Below, in pieces: positions 1 through 5,738 of a stretch of DNA of 6,485 nucleotides. The DNA is taken from NCBI GenBank assembly GCA_027311205.1, contig DAICZI010000102.1, forward strand, positions 1 to 6,485. Direction: 5' to 3'. The notes under the pieces are model-generated. The model did no database searches, had not been told where the DNA came from, and saw only the letters and a list, made by a program, of their open reading frames with translations. Each line of letters opens with the position of its first letter. Position 1 is the stretch's first letter. The stretch is from Beijerinckiaceae bacterium (lineage in GTDB: Bacteria > Pseudomonadota > Alphaproteobacteria > Rhizobiales > Beijerinckiaceae). Position numbers and translations under genes: made by a program.

Positions 1-833
1 GGCCGCTCGCCAATAATGGCCCGCAGCCGTGCGATGACGCGGTCCGGCTGCTTTTCAGCCTCGCTGTCAGCGTCGGGGCCAAGCTGAAGGTCAATACGCC
101 AGAGATTGTCGGGTTGCTTGTGAAGCAACGCCGATTGGCCGGGATGGAAGGTTGGATCGAACCAGAACAAGCGCTCTGCGGGGAACTCCGCGGCCATTTC
201 GACATCGACAATGAGAAAGCGTTCCTCGAAAGCCTGGCCGACAAAGTCCAGCACGACCATCGCCCGCAGGCTGGAGCGCGCACCATCGGCGGCGATGAGC
301 CAGGGCGCCGCGAGCCGGTAGCAGCCATCGGGCGTGGTGACTTCAACGCTGACGCCCTGCCCGCTCTGCGCCAGCGCGGTGACGCGGTTTTTCCAGCGCA
401 GGTCAATGAGATCGGGAAACGCGCTTGCCCGTTCCACCAGCGCAATCTCGACATGATATTGCTGCAGATTGACGAAGGCCGGCATCTTGTGGCCCGGCTC
501 GGGGAGCAGATCGAAATGATAAAGTTCGGCAGCGCCGCGATAGACCCGGCCCACCTGCCAGGTGACACCCTTTGCGACCATGACCTCGCCGATGCCGAGC
601 CGGTCGAAAATTTCCAGGGTGCGCTTGGCCCAGCAAATGGCGCGGCTACCGACCGAGACGACATCATTATCGTCGAGCACAATCGAGGCGATGCCATGCA
701 AGGCGAGATCTATGGCCGCTGCCAGCCCGATGGGCCCGGCACCGACGATGATGACCGGGGCCAGGCGCGGTGGCGCGCCAGAGAGTTCCGGCGGGGTGCG
801 ATAAGCGAAAGGTGGGTGATTGAAACGCGGCAT
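1..833 (-). CDS. FAD-dependent aromatic hydroxylase, partial (3' end beyond the left edge)
   Basis: This frame is open from an ATG at 833 to the window edge, giving 277 residues, about half of the usual 500-550 of this family. It resembles group A flavoprotein monooxygenases (PheA/TfdB and MhpA type), which use FAD, NAD(P)H and O2 to hydroxylate phenolic rings. Visible motifs are the N-terminal dinucleotide-binding GAGPIG (residues 31-36), the SVGSRAICWAKRTLEIFDRLG block (about 60-80) typical of the family, and the ADGARSSLR motif (182-190) that contacts FAD and NAD(P)H. The C-terminal GD motif would lie outside the window. The in-frame stop upstream is at 876-878, and ATG 833 is the only ATG that leaves a complete Rossmann fold. 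Its Shine-Dalgarno is weak, so the exact start is less certain. It lies 169 bp downstream of the MBL gene on the same strand, so it probably belongs to the homogentisate operon. It may feed another aromatic compound into the pathway, but the substrate cannot be read from the sequence. Confidence 0.88.
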   Translation of the reverse strand, partial: MPRFNHPPFAYRTPPELSGAPPRLAPVIIVGAGPIGLAAAIDLALHGIASIVLDDNDVVSVGSRAICWAKRTLEIFDRLGIGEVMVAKGVTWQVGRVYRGAAELYHFDLLPEPGHKMPAFVNLQQYHVEIALVERASAFPDLIDLRWKNRVTALAQSGQGVSVEVTTPDGCYRLAAPWLIAADGARSSLRAMVVLDFVGQAFEERFLIVDVEMAAEFPAERLFWFDPTFHPGQSALLHKQPDNLWRIDLQLGPDADSEAEKQPDRVIARLRAIIGER

Positions 834-927
834 GATCAGGGCTTTGGTGAATGCGGGGTCGACTGTAAAAATGGGCTAACTGCGACGTCATGGCGTGCGC
901 TGCGAATCAAGCCTGGGGCTTTATTGA

Positions 928-970
928 TCCCCTCTGTTGCTTCGTCGCTTTGCTCCCCGCCATGAGGGGA
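928..970. repeat. Intergenic palindromic repeat-like element
   Basis: TCCCCTC (928-934) is the exact inverse complement of GAGGGGA (964-970). A nested alternative hairpin pairs TCCCC (954-958) with GGGGA (966-970) around a 7-base loop. The segment between them is rich in GCTTCGTCGCTTTGCT-type sequence. Overall it resembles the dispersed C-rich/G-rich palindromic intergenic units common in alphaproteobacterial genomes. It fills much of the 169-bp gap (834-1002) between the MBL gene and the FAD hydroxylase gene. It could affect mRNA stability or partly terminate within the operon. On the minus strand no T-tract follows the hairpin, so a classical terminator is not supported. Only one copy is in the window, so its repeat status is inferred. 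Confidence 0.4.
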
Positions 971-1002
971 AAAATCTTGCTTAGGGCTGTCCAGGTATTC
1001 TT

Positions 1003-1953
1003 TCACCCCTGCAAAGCCTCCCACATCTCCTTGTCGCGCGCTGCTGTCCAGATGCGCGGGTGGTCGATGCCCAACGCCTCATCATAGGCCCTTGCGACAT
1101 TGAAGGGCAGGCAATGCTCGTAAATCGCGTAGGAACCAAAATGCCCGTCGCAGGCGGCGCGGACTGCTGCCATGGCATCCTTCAGCGTGCCACCGCGCAG
1201 CGCGGCTCTGGCGGCCGGCTCATAAGTGCCGACCAGAAAGGCGCGGGTGAGCGCCAGTGCCTCGCGCACTTTGGCCTCGCCAATCAGCGCGCCTCCGCGA
1301 CCCGGTGCCAGCGCCTTGGGGTTGAAGGCGGCAATGGCGTCAAGCGTCTTCGGCCAGTCGCCAAAATGCGCATCGCCGCAATAGCAGGCGGATTGATATT
1401 CGACGATGTCGCCCGAAAACATCACCCCGGCATCAGGCACATAGGCAACAATATCGCCCGCTGTATGGGCACGGCCAAGATGCACCAGATCAACCCGGCG
1501 ACGCCCGAGATAGACGCTCATCTTGTCCTTGAAGGTCAGCGTCGGCCACGTGAGGCCGGGGATGGTTTCGGCGGCCTGAAACAGCCGCGGAAACCTTGCA
1601 AATTCGCTGTCCCAATCCTCCTTGCCGCGCTCGGCAATCATCGAGCGGCACACGTCGGAGGCAATGATTTCGGAAGCGCCATAGGCCGAGGCACCCAGCA
1701 CCCGGACGGCGTGATAATGCGTCAGCACGACATGCTTGACCGGCTTGTCGGTGACCCTGCGGATTTCTGCCAGCACTTGGCGGGCCATGACCGGAGTCGC
1801 CTGCGCATCGACCACCATCACCGCGTCATCGCCGATGATCACGCCGGTGTTGGGATCGCCCTCGGCTGTGAAGGCCCAGAGGCCCTCGCCAACTTCGTTG
1901 AAAGAGATTTTCTTTGCTGCCATGTCGCCGGTGGAGGCGAAACCTTTTGCCAT
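1003..1953 (-). CDS. MBL-fold metallo-hydrolase-like protein with altered metal site
   Basis: The 316-residue product has a metallo-beta-lactamase fold: an N-terminal beta-rich segment with GVIIGDDAVMVVDA (37-50), the region equivalent to HxHxDH at 79-84, HTAGD at 163-167 and SGD at 180-182. The first motif reads H79-Y-H81-A-V-R84, so the usual Asp and second His are Val83 and Arg84. The position of the usual late GHG motif appears to read G218-R-G. H79, H81, H163 and D182 remain. I recall related proteins in homogentisate clusters with the same HYHAVRVLGA string, so this is probably a subfamily trait and not decay. The substrate is unknown; MBL proteins often hydrolyse thioesters, lactones or other esters. 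The ATG at 1953 has AAGGGA seven bases upstream, directly after the fahA stop, which favours it over the second Met at residue 11. No signal peptide is seen, so it is probably cytoplasmic. Confidence 0.9.
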   Translation of the reverse strand: MAKGFASTGDMAAKKISFNEVGEGLWAFTAEGDPNTGVIIGDDAVMVVDAQATPVMARQVLAEIRRVTDKPVKHVVLTHYHAVRVLGASAYGASEIIASDVCRSMIAERGKEDWDSEFARFPRLFQAAETIPGLTWPTLTFKDKMSVYLGRRRVDLVHLGRAHTAGDIVAYVPDAGVMFSGDIVEYQSACYCGDAHFGDWPKTLDAIAAFNPKALAPGRGGALIGEAKVREALALTRAFLVGTYEPAARAALRGGTLKDAMAAVRAACDGHFGSYAIYEHCLPFNVARAYDEALGIDHPRIWTAARDKEMWEALQG

Positions 1954-1960
1954 TTTGTGT

Positions 1961-1966
1961 TCCCTT
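1961..1966 (-). promoter_or_regulatory. Ribosome binding site of the MBL gene
   Basis: On the minus strand AAGGGA lies seven bases before the ATG at 1953 and immediately follows the fahA stop codon TGA (1969-1967). It fixes the start of the MBL gene. It also suggests that ribosomes finishing fahA reinitiate on the MBL gene. Confidence 0.75.
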
Positions 1967-2980
1967 TCAAGTCAGCCGCGCAACACGCTGGTGGATGGTG
2001 CCAAAAACAGACTGGCCCGCCGCGTCATTCATGGCAATGCGCACGTCGTCGCCAAAACGCATGAAGGGGGTTTTGGGCGCGCCATATCGGATGGTTTCGA
2101 CCGTGCGCAGTTCGGCAAGGCAGGAATAGCCGACCCCGCCCTCTGCCAGAGTGCGGCCCGGCCCGCCGTCCGGGCCGCGATTGGAAACGGTGCCGGAACC
2201 AATGATCGAACCAGCCAGCAAGGCGCGGGTTTTGGCGGCATGGGCGATTAGCGCGGGAAAATCAAAGGTCATGTCGATGCCGGCATGGGGCCGCCCGATC
2301 GGCACGCCGTTGAGTTCAACCTCGATGGGCAGATGCAGCCTGGCACCATCCCAGGCGGTGCCCAGTTCATCGGGCGTGACGGCGACCGGCGAAAAGGCGG
2401 TTGAGGATTTGGATTGCAGGAAGCCAAAACCCTTCGCAAGCTCGGCGGGGACAAGATGGCGCAACGAGACATCATTCACCAGCATGACGAGCCGGATTTC
2501 CGCGCCAGCGCGGGCGCGGTTCGCTGCCATCGGCACATCGCCGGTGATGACCGCGACTTCGGCCTCCATGTCGATGCCGTAATCCTCGGAGGCCAGGACA
2601 ATCGGCTGGCGCGGATCGAGGAAGGTGTCGGACGCGCCCTGATACATCAGCGGATCATGCCAGAAGCTGGTCGGCATTTCCGCACCGCGCGCCTGTCGCA
2701 CCAGCGCGACATGGTTGACATAGGCCGAGCCGTCCAGCCACTGGTAAGCACGCGGCAGCGGCGAGCGGGCTCCGGTCTGATCAAAAGGCGCAGAGGCAAG
2801 GGCTCCGCGTTCGAGCGCGTCAGCCAGAGCCAGCAAAGCTGGGCGGGCGCTGGCCCAATCATCCAGCGCAGCCTGCAGGCTCGGCGCTATCGCCGCTGCG
2901 CTGGCGCAGCGGGTCAGATCGCGCGACACCACGACCAGATGGCCGTCGCGACTGGAGTCGGCAAGGGTGGCGAGCTTCAT
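1967..2980 (-). CDS. fahA: Fumarylacetoacetase (fumarylacetoacetate hydrolase family)
   Basis: This enzyme hydrolyses fumarylacetoacetate to fumarate and acetoacetate, the last step of tyrosine/homogentisate breakdown, in the cytoplasm. The 337-residue product has the bacterial two-domain form: an N-terminal FAH_N_2-type domain (about 1-75) and the catalytic FAH fold (about 80-335). Likely divalent-metal ligands are E139 and E141 in DMEAEV and D170 in VNDVSLRH. Other family signatures are the [11 protein letters not shown] segment (110-120), the KSSTAFSP segment (191-198) and GSGTVSN (261-267). It is shorter than the roughly 420-residue animal enzyme, as usual for this bacterial branch. Its ATG overlaps the hmgA stop as ATGA (2980-2977), with GGGA eight bases upstream, which indicates translational coupling. 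The family also acts on other diketo-acids, but the position directly after hmgA makes fumarylacetoacetate the best substrate call. Confidence 0.93.
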   Translation of the reverse strand: MKLATLADSSRDGHLVVVSRDLTRCASAAAIAPSLQAALDDWASARPALLALADALERGALASAPFDQTGARSPLPRAYQWLDGSAYVNHVALVRQARGAEMPTSFWHDPLMYQGASDTFLDPRQPIVLASEDYGIDMEAEVAVITGDVPMAANRARAGAEIRLVMLVNDVSLRHLVPAELAKGFGFLQSKSSTAFSPVAVTPDELGTAWDGARLHLPIEVELNGVPIGRPHAGIDMTFDFPALIAHAAKTRALLAGSIIGSGTVSNRGPDGGPGRTLAEGGVGYSCLAELRTVETIRYGAPKTPFMRFGDDVRIAMNDAAGQSVFGTIHQRVARLT

Positions 2981-4338
2981 GCCTGGGTTCCCGTGCGGTT
3001 GGCCGGATCAAAATGCCTTTTCAAGCCCGTCCAGCACGCGGGATAATCGCGATCAAGATTCGGCAGTTGCGCGGCAAATTGCGTCAGTTGCTGGGGCAAG
3101 CGCGTTTCAAACATGAAGGCCATGGTGTCGGTGAGTTTCACGGGTGCCAGCGGCACGCTCGAGGCTTTGGCAAATGCGCTGGCATCAGGCCCGTGCGGCA
3201 ACATGCAATTGTGCAGGCTCATGCCGCCGGGCACAAAGCCCTCCTCCTTGGCGTCGTACCGGCCATAAATCAGGCCCATGAATTCCGACATGATGTTGCG
3301 GTGATACCATGGCGGGCGGAAAGAGTGCTCAGCCACCAGCCAGCGCTCGGGGAAAATCACAAAATCAATGTTGGCAGTGCCGACCTCGCCCGAGGGCGCG
3401 GTGAGCACGGTGAAAATCGACGGGTCAGGATGGTCAAAAAGGATCGCGCCGACGGGCGAAAAGCTGCGCAGATCATATTTATAGGGCGCGTAATTGCCGT
3501 GCCAGGCGACGACATCGAGCGGGCAATGGCCGATGCTGGTTTCATGAAACGCTCCGCCCCATTTGACGATGACCCGCGCGGGCGTCTCTTTATCCTCAAA
3601 GGCGGCGACGGGGGTCTTGAAATCGCGAGCATTGGCGAGGCAATTGGCCCCGATGGGCCCGCGCTCGGGCAGTGTAAACGCCGCGCCATAATTCTCGCAG
3701 ACATAGCCGCGCGAGGGGCCACCCAGCGGCGCGACGCGAATGGTGCCGCCGCGCGGGATGACGGCTATTTCGCCGGGCCGCAGGTGTATCAGCCCGAGTT
3801 CGGTGGCAATTTCCAGCGCGCCCATCTCTGGCACGATCAGCAGTTCACCATCGGCATTCCAGAAATATTCATCGTTCATCGCCGCATTGGCGAGATAGAC
3901 ATGCGTCGCCATGCCGGTTTGCGAAAACACGTCGCCCGCCGTGGTCATCGTGCGCATGCCTGTGAGGAAAGTCACCGGCGATTCCGGCATCGCCACCGGG
4001 CCCCAGCGCAGGGGGCCAAGCGACAGACCATGGCGCACGATGTGGGGGGCGCTTTTCCAGTGCTGAAGCTCAATTTCATGGAAAGTGCCGACGTGCTGCA
4101 CCGAGGGGCGGATGCGGTAGAGCCAGGAGCGCTCGTTCGTGCCGCGCGGCGCGGTGAAGGGCGAACCGGAAAGCTGCTCGGCATAAAGGCCATAGGGGCA
4201 GATTTGCGGCGAATTCTGACCTTGCGGCAAAGCGCCGGGCAGGGCCTCGGTCTCGAAACTGTTGCCAAAGCCGGTCATGTACGCCGCGCCGGTCATGGCG
4301 GCGACGCCGCTGCGGGCAGAAGATGGTTGCTGGTTCAT
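2977..4338 (-). CDS. hmgA: Homogentisate 1,2-dioxygenase
   Basis: This non-haem Fe(II) dioxygenase cleaves homogentisate to maleylacetoacetate. The 453-residue product aligns from end to end with the human enzyme by eye, from [16 protein letters not shown] (23-38) to the C-terminal CWTGLKRHF. The iron ligands of the human enzyme (His335, Glu341, His371) correspond to H346 and E352 in YHRNIMSEF and to H382 in PHGPDA. The active-site His292 corresponds to H303 in FDHPDPSIF. The spacings of 43, 6 and 30 residues match exactly, so the enzyme should be active. The frame stays open upstream to an ATG at 4410, but that adds 24 Arg-rich residues with no family counterpart. The ATG at 4338 has AGGG eight bases before it and is preferred. 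This is the first gene of the minus-strand operon, coupled to fahA by an ATGA overlap and divergent from a MarR regulator. Confidence 0.97.
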   Translation of the reverse strand: MNQQPSSARSGVAAMTGAAYMTGFGNSFETEALPGALPQGQNSPQICPYGLYAEQLSGSPFTAPRGTNERSWLYRIRPSVQHVGTFHEIELQHWKSAPHIVRHGLSLGPLRWGPVAMPESPVTFLTGMRTMTTAGDVFSQTGMATHVYLANAAMNDEYFWNADGELLIVPEMGALEIATELGLIHLRPGEIAVIPRGGTIRVAPLGGPSRGYVCENYGAAFTLPERGPIGANCLANARDFKTPVAAFEDKETPARVIVKWGGAFHETSIGHCPLDVVAWHGNYAPYKYDLRSFSPVGAILFDHPDPSIFTVLTAPSGEVGTANIDFVIFPERWLVAEHSFRPPWYHRNIMSEFMGLIYGRYDAKEEGFVPGGMSLHNCMLPHGPDASAFAKASSVPLAPVKLTDTMAFMFETRLPQQLTQFAAQLPNLDRDYPACWTGLKRHFDPANRTGTQA

Positions 4339-4346
4339 GGCAATGA

Positions 4347-4350
4347 CCCT
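4347..4350 (-). promoter_or_regulatory. Ribosome binding site that decides the hmgA start
   Basis: On the minus strand AGGG sits eight bases before the ATG at 4338. The alternative ATG at 4410 would begin close to the presumed operator and would add a low-complexity, Arg-rich leader. This site therefore supports the 453-residue form of HmgA. Confidence 0.6.
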
Positions 4351-4423
4351 GATCGGGCGAGGTCGGCGGCACCTGGCCACCCGCCTGCGCGCTTGAAGCA
4401 TGATTTTCACCTATCGCGCTTTT

Positions 4424-4444
4424 CATTTCATTGCAAATGAAATG
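4424..4444. promoter_or_regulatory. Probable MarR-family operator between hmgA and its divergent regulator
   Basis: CATTTCATT (4424-4432) and AATGAAATG (4436-4444) are exact inverse complements separated by GCA. The length and AT-rich symmetry fit the operators bound by dimeric MarR proteins. It is the only extended AT-rich palindrome in the 127-bp region between the start codons of hmgA and the regulator. It contains the self-complementary hexamer TTGCAA (4431-4436), a possible -35 element in both directions. A bound repressor would cover both promoters, which predicts control of the hmg operon and autoregulation. The inducing ligand is probably homogentisate or a neighbouring intermediate, by inference from the gene context. 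Confidence 0.75.
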
Positions 4445-4459
4445 TTTTACGCGTAGAGT
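4431..4459 (+). promoter_or_regulatory. Candidate sigma-70-like promoter of the MarR-family gene
   Basis: TTGCAA (4431-4436, four of six matches to TTGACA) and TAGAGT (4454-4459, four of six matches to TATAAT) are separated by 17 bases. Transcription would start about seven bases later, at or next to the ATG at 4466, giving a leaderless or nearly leaderless mRNA. The -35 element lies within the palindromic operator. In the opposite direction the same TTGCAA has only a poor -10 candidate at about 4413-4408, so the hmgA promoter is not assigned. Confidence 0.4.
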
Positions 4460-4465
4460 GAGCGC

Positions 4466-4906
4466 ATGAAACCTGACCATCTCGACCTTGATGGCTTTCT
4501 GCCCTACCAGCTCAATGTGCTGGCAGCGCGGCTGAGCCGCGGCCTTGCGGACATTTACCAGCGGCGCTTTGGCATCACCATTCCCGAATGGCGGGTGATG
4601 GCCCATCTGGCGCGTGCTACAGCGATTTCGGTGAAGGATATTCACGCCCGCGTTGACATGGACAAGCCAAAAATCACCCGCGCCACGCAACGGCTGGAAC
4701 AGGCCGGCTTTGTCTCGAAAAAGGTGCATGACCAAGACCGGCGGCTGGTGACGCTGGCACTCACTGCCAAAGGCCGCGCACTCTATGCGGAAATCGAACC
4801 CCTCGCCCTCGCCTATGAGCGCGAGGTGCTGGCCAGCCTGCCCGCCGCAGTTGAGGCGGCGCTGCGCGAAGGGGTGATGCGCCTGAATGGGGACAGGGAC
4901 GCGTGA
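4466..4906 (+). CDS. MarR-family transcriptional regulator of the homogentisate operon
   Basis: The 146-residue protein has standard MarR length and layout: an N-terminal dimerisation helix (about 10-35), a winged helix-turn-helix (about 38-100) and C-terminal dimerisation helices (about 102-140). The recognition helix lies around DKPKITRATQRLEQAGFV (66-83). The wing contains DQDRRLVTLALT (89-100), the family's usual D-x-R-R region. It is divergent from hmgA with a perfect inverted repeat between them, so it most likely represses the hmg operon and itself, and is relieved by an aromatic pathway intermediate. The ATG at 4466 has only a weak purine-rich stretch close upstream. Better-studied hmg regulators in Pseudomonas are of the IclR family, so this is a different solution; MarR-type regulators of aromatic degradation are common. 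The ligand is inferred from context only. Confidence 0.92.
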   Translation: MKPDHLDLDGFLPYQLNVLAARLSRGLADIYQRRFGITIPEWRVMAHLARATAISVKDIHARVDMDKPKITRATQRLEQAGFVSKKVHDQDRRLVTLALTAKGRALYAEIEPLALAYEREVLASLPAAVEAALREGVMRLNGDRDA

Positions 4907-4961
4907 GGGATTACGGACAGGCTCGCACCACACAAAATTTGGCGCGCCGCTGTAATCATTT

Positions 4962-4983
4962 GGGCGGTCTCACCCGGCCGCCC
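4962..4983. terminator. Hairpin in the convergent intergenic region between the MarR gene and ssb
   Basis: GGGCGGTC (4962-4969) pairs with GGCCGCCC (4976-4983), eight pairs including one G-U, around the loop TCACCC. It lies 56 bases after the regulator's stop and 88 bases beyond the ssb stop, where a bidirectional terminator would be expected. Neither side carries a clear T-tract, so intrinsic termination is doubtful. The rest of 4907-5070 shows only weaker inverted matches, such as GATGTTG (5004-5010) with CAACATC (5041-5047), and no convincing gene. Confidence 0.3.
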
Positions 4984-5070
4984 CTGAACAAGCACAGATT
5001 GCGGATGTTGGGCCAGCGTTGTGCAGGGAACCTTGATCTGCAACATCATGCAAGCGCTGTCCTGCATCCC

Positions 5071-5586
5071 TTAAAACGGGATGTCATCATCAATATCGCC
5101 GCCGCGATTGCTAGTGCTGGCCGGGGCCGGGCGACGCTCGCCACCACGCTCCATGGGCGATGAGCGCCCGAAGCTGGCATTGTCGGGCCCTGCGCTGCCG
5201 CCGACATAATCACCGCCGCCCTCGCCGCGTCCGCCCTTGCCATCCAGCATGGTGAGTTCGCCGCGATAGCGCTGCAACACCACTTCGGTTGATTTGCGCT
5301 GGTTGCCGTCCTTGTCGGTATATTCGCGGGTCGCCAACTGGCCCTCAAGATAGACCTTCATGCCCTTTTTCAGATATTGCTCGGCGATTTTGCCAAGCTG
5401 CTCGTTGAAAATCACGATATTGGCCCATTCGGTGCGTTCGCGCCGCTCGCCGGTGGTCTTGTCGCGCCATGATTCGCTCATGGCAAGGCTGAACGAGACA
5501 ATGGCGTCGCCAGCGCTGGTGCGTCGCACCTCTGGATCGCGGCCCAGATTGCCGATGAGAATCACTTTGTTAACGCTACCCGCCAT
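5071..5586 (-). CDS. ssb: Single-stranded DNA-binding protein
   Basis: SSB coats single-stranded DNA during replication, recombination and repair and recruits partner proteins through its C-terminal tip. The 171-residue product begins MAGSVNKVILIGNLGRDPEVR, the classic N-terminus, and its OB fold covers about residues 1-113 (TEWANIVIFNEQLGKIAEQYLKKG at 52-75; VYLEGQLATREY at 78-89). A Gly/Ser/Arg-rich flexible linker follows (about 116-163). The protein ends in the acidic interaction tip DIDDDIPF (164-171). The frame continues upstream to an ATG at 5709, but that extension would be Arg-rich and would run through the LexA box and part of the hairpin. The ATG at 5586 has GAGGGAG seven bases upstream and gives the family N-terminus. 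A LexA box 59 bp upstream predicts DNA-damage induction. Confidence 0.97.
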   Translation of the reverse strand: MAGSVNKVILIGNLGRDPEVRRTSAGDAIVSFSLAMSESWRDKTTGERRERTEWANIVIFNEQLGKIAEQYLKKGMKVYLEGQLATREYTDKDGNQRKSTEVVLQRYRGELTMLDGKGGRGEGGGDYVGGSAGPDNASFGRSSPMERGGERRPAPASTSNRGGDIDDDIPF

Positions 5587-5593
5587 CACCCTG

Positions 5594-5600
5594 CTCCCTC
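5594..5600 (-). promoter_or_regulatory. Ribosome binding site that decides the ssb start
   Basis: On the minus strand GAGGGAG lies seven bases before the ATG at 5586. This makes 5586 the start and not the longer open frame from 5709. Confidence 0.75.
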
Positions 5601-5644
5601 GAAAACCAAACGCACCACGCCGCAGCGGCCCCACCGCCACCGCT

Positions 5645-5659
5645 GTTCTAGCTATGTTC
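5645..5659. promoter_or_regulatory. LexA (SOS) box of the alphaproteobacterial type upstream of ssb
   Basis: The plus strand reads GTTC (5645-5648), TAGCTAT, GTTC (5656-5659). This is an exact match to the direct-repeat GTTC-N7-GTTC operator known for alphaproteobacterial LexA, and reads GAAC-N7-GAAC in the ssb direction. It lies 59 bp before the ssb ATG. A plausible promoter on the minus strand is CTTGGC (5672-5667), 16 bases, TAGAAC (5650-5645), whose -10 element overlaps the box, so bound LexA would block transcription. SOS control of ssb is established in several bacteria. Binding here is inferred. Confidence 0.72.
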
Positions 5660-5700
5660 CTAACAGGCCAAGCTGCCGCGCGCCAGGGCTTTGTCAAGAT

Positions 5701-5730
5701 CCGGCGCAATTTTCAACCGAAAAGCGCCGG
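5701..5730 (-). terminator. Strong hairpin just downstream of glyQ
   Basis: CCGGCGC (5701-5707) pairs with GCGCCGG (5724-5730), and inside it TTTTC (5710-5714) pairs with GAAAA (5719-5723), giving a 12-bp stem with a two-base bulge and a four-base loop. It starts nine bases after the glyQ stop codon in the direction of transcription. No T-run follows; the next bases contain TTGACA (5697-5692). It probably marks the end of the glyQ transcript or protects its 3' end, and separates it from the independently controlled ssb. A classical intrinsic terminator is not fully supported. Confidence 0.45.
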
Positions 5731-5738
5731 GGCGTACT

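Noticed and set aside
114..965. Plus-strand open frame of 283 codons opposite the FAD hydroxylase
   Set aside because: The opposite strand encodes an intact flavoprotein with GAGPIG and ADGARSS motifs. This frame is its shadow.
836..1024. Small minus-strand frame of 62 codons between the MBL gene and the FAD hydroxylase
   Set aside because: It overlaps the MBL gene's 3' end and translates the palindromic repeat. No family resemblance or ribosome site.
1060..2064. Plus-strand open frame of 334 codons opposite the MBL gene and the end of fahA
   Set aside because: It is antisense to conserved coding sequence, crosses a gene boundary and shows no family motif.
4365..4385. GGCGG/CCGCC inverted match in the hmgA leader as an attenuator
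   Set aside because: A five-bp stem with an eleven-base loop is expected by chance in GC-rich DNA, and no leader peptide or T-tract accompanies it.
3013..4440. Long plus-strand open frame of 475 codons opposite hmgA
   Set aside because: It is the antisense shadow of a clearly real gene in GC-rich DNA. Its translation has biased composition, no recognisable domain and no good ribosome site.
4076..4933. Minus-strand open frame of 285 codons spanning the MarR gene and the hmgA start
   Set aside because: It overlaps two well-supported genes in other frames and runs through the operator region.
4903..5163. Small plus-strand frame of 86 codons after the MarR gene
   Set aside because: It runs into the opposite strand of ssb, has no recognisable domain and low-complexity ending. 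The ATGA-like junction with the regulator is not enough support.
5692..5697. Consensus TTGACA on the minus strand as the -35 element of ssb
   Set aside because: No acceptable -10 lies 16-18 bases downstream; the bases there are AGCTTG. The pair overlapping the LexA box fits better, though neither is proven.
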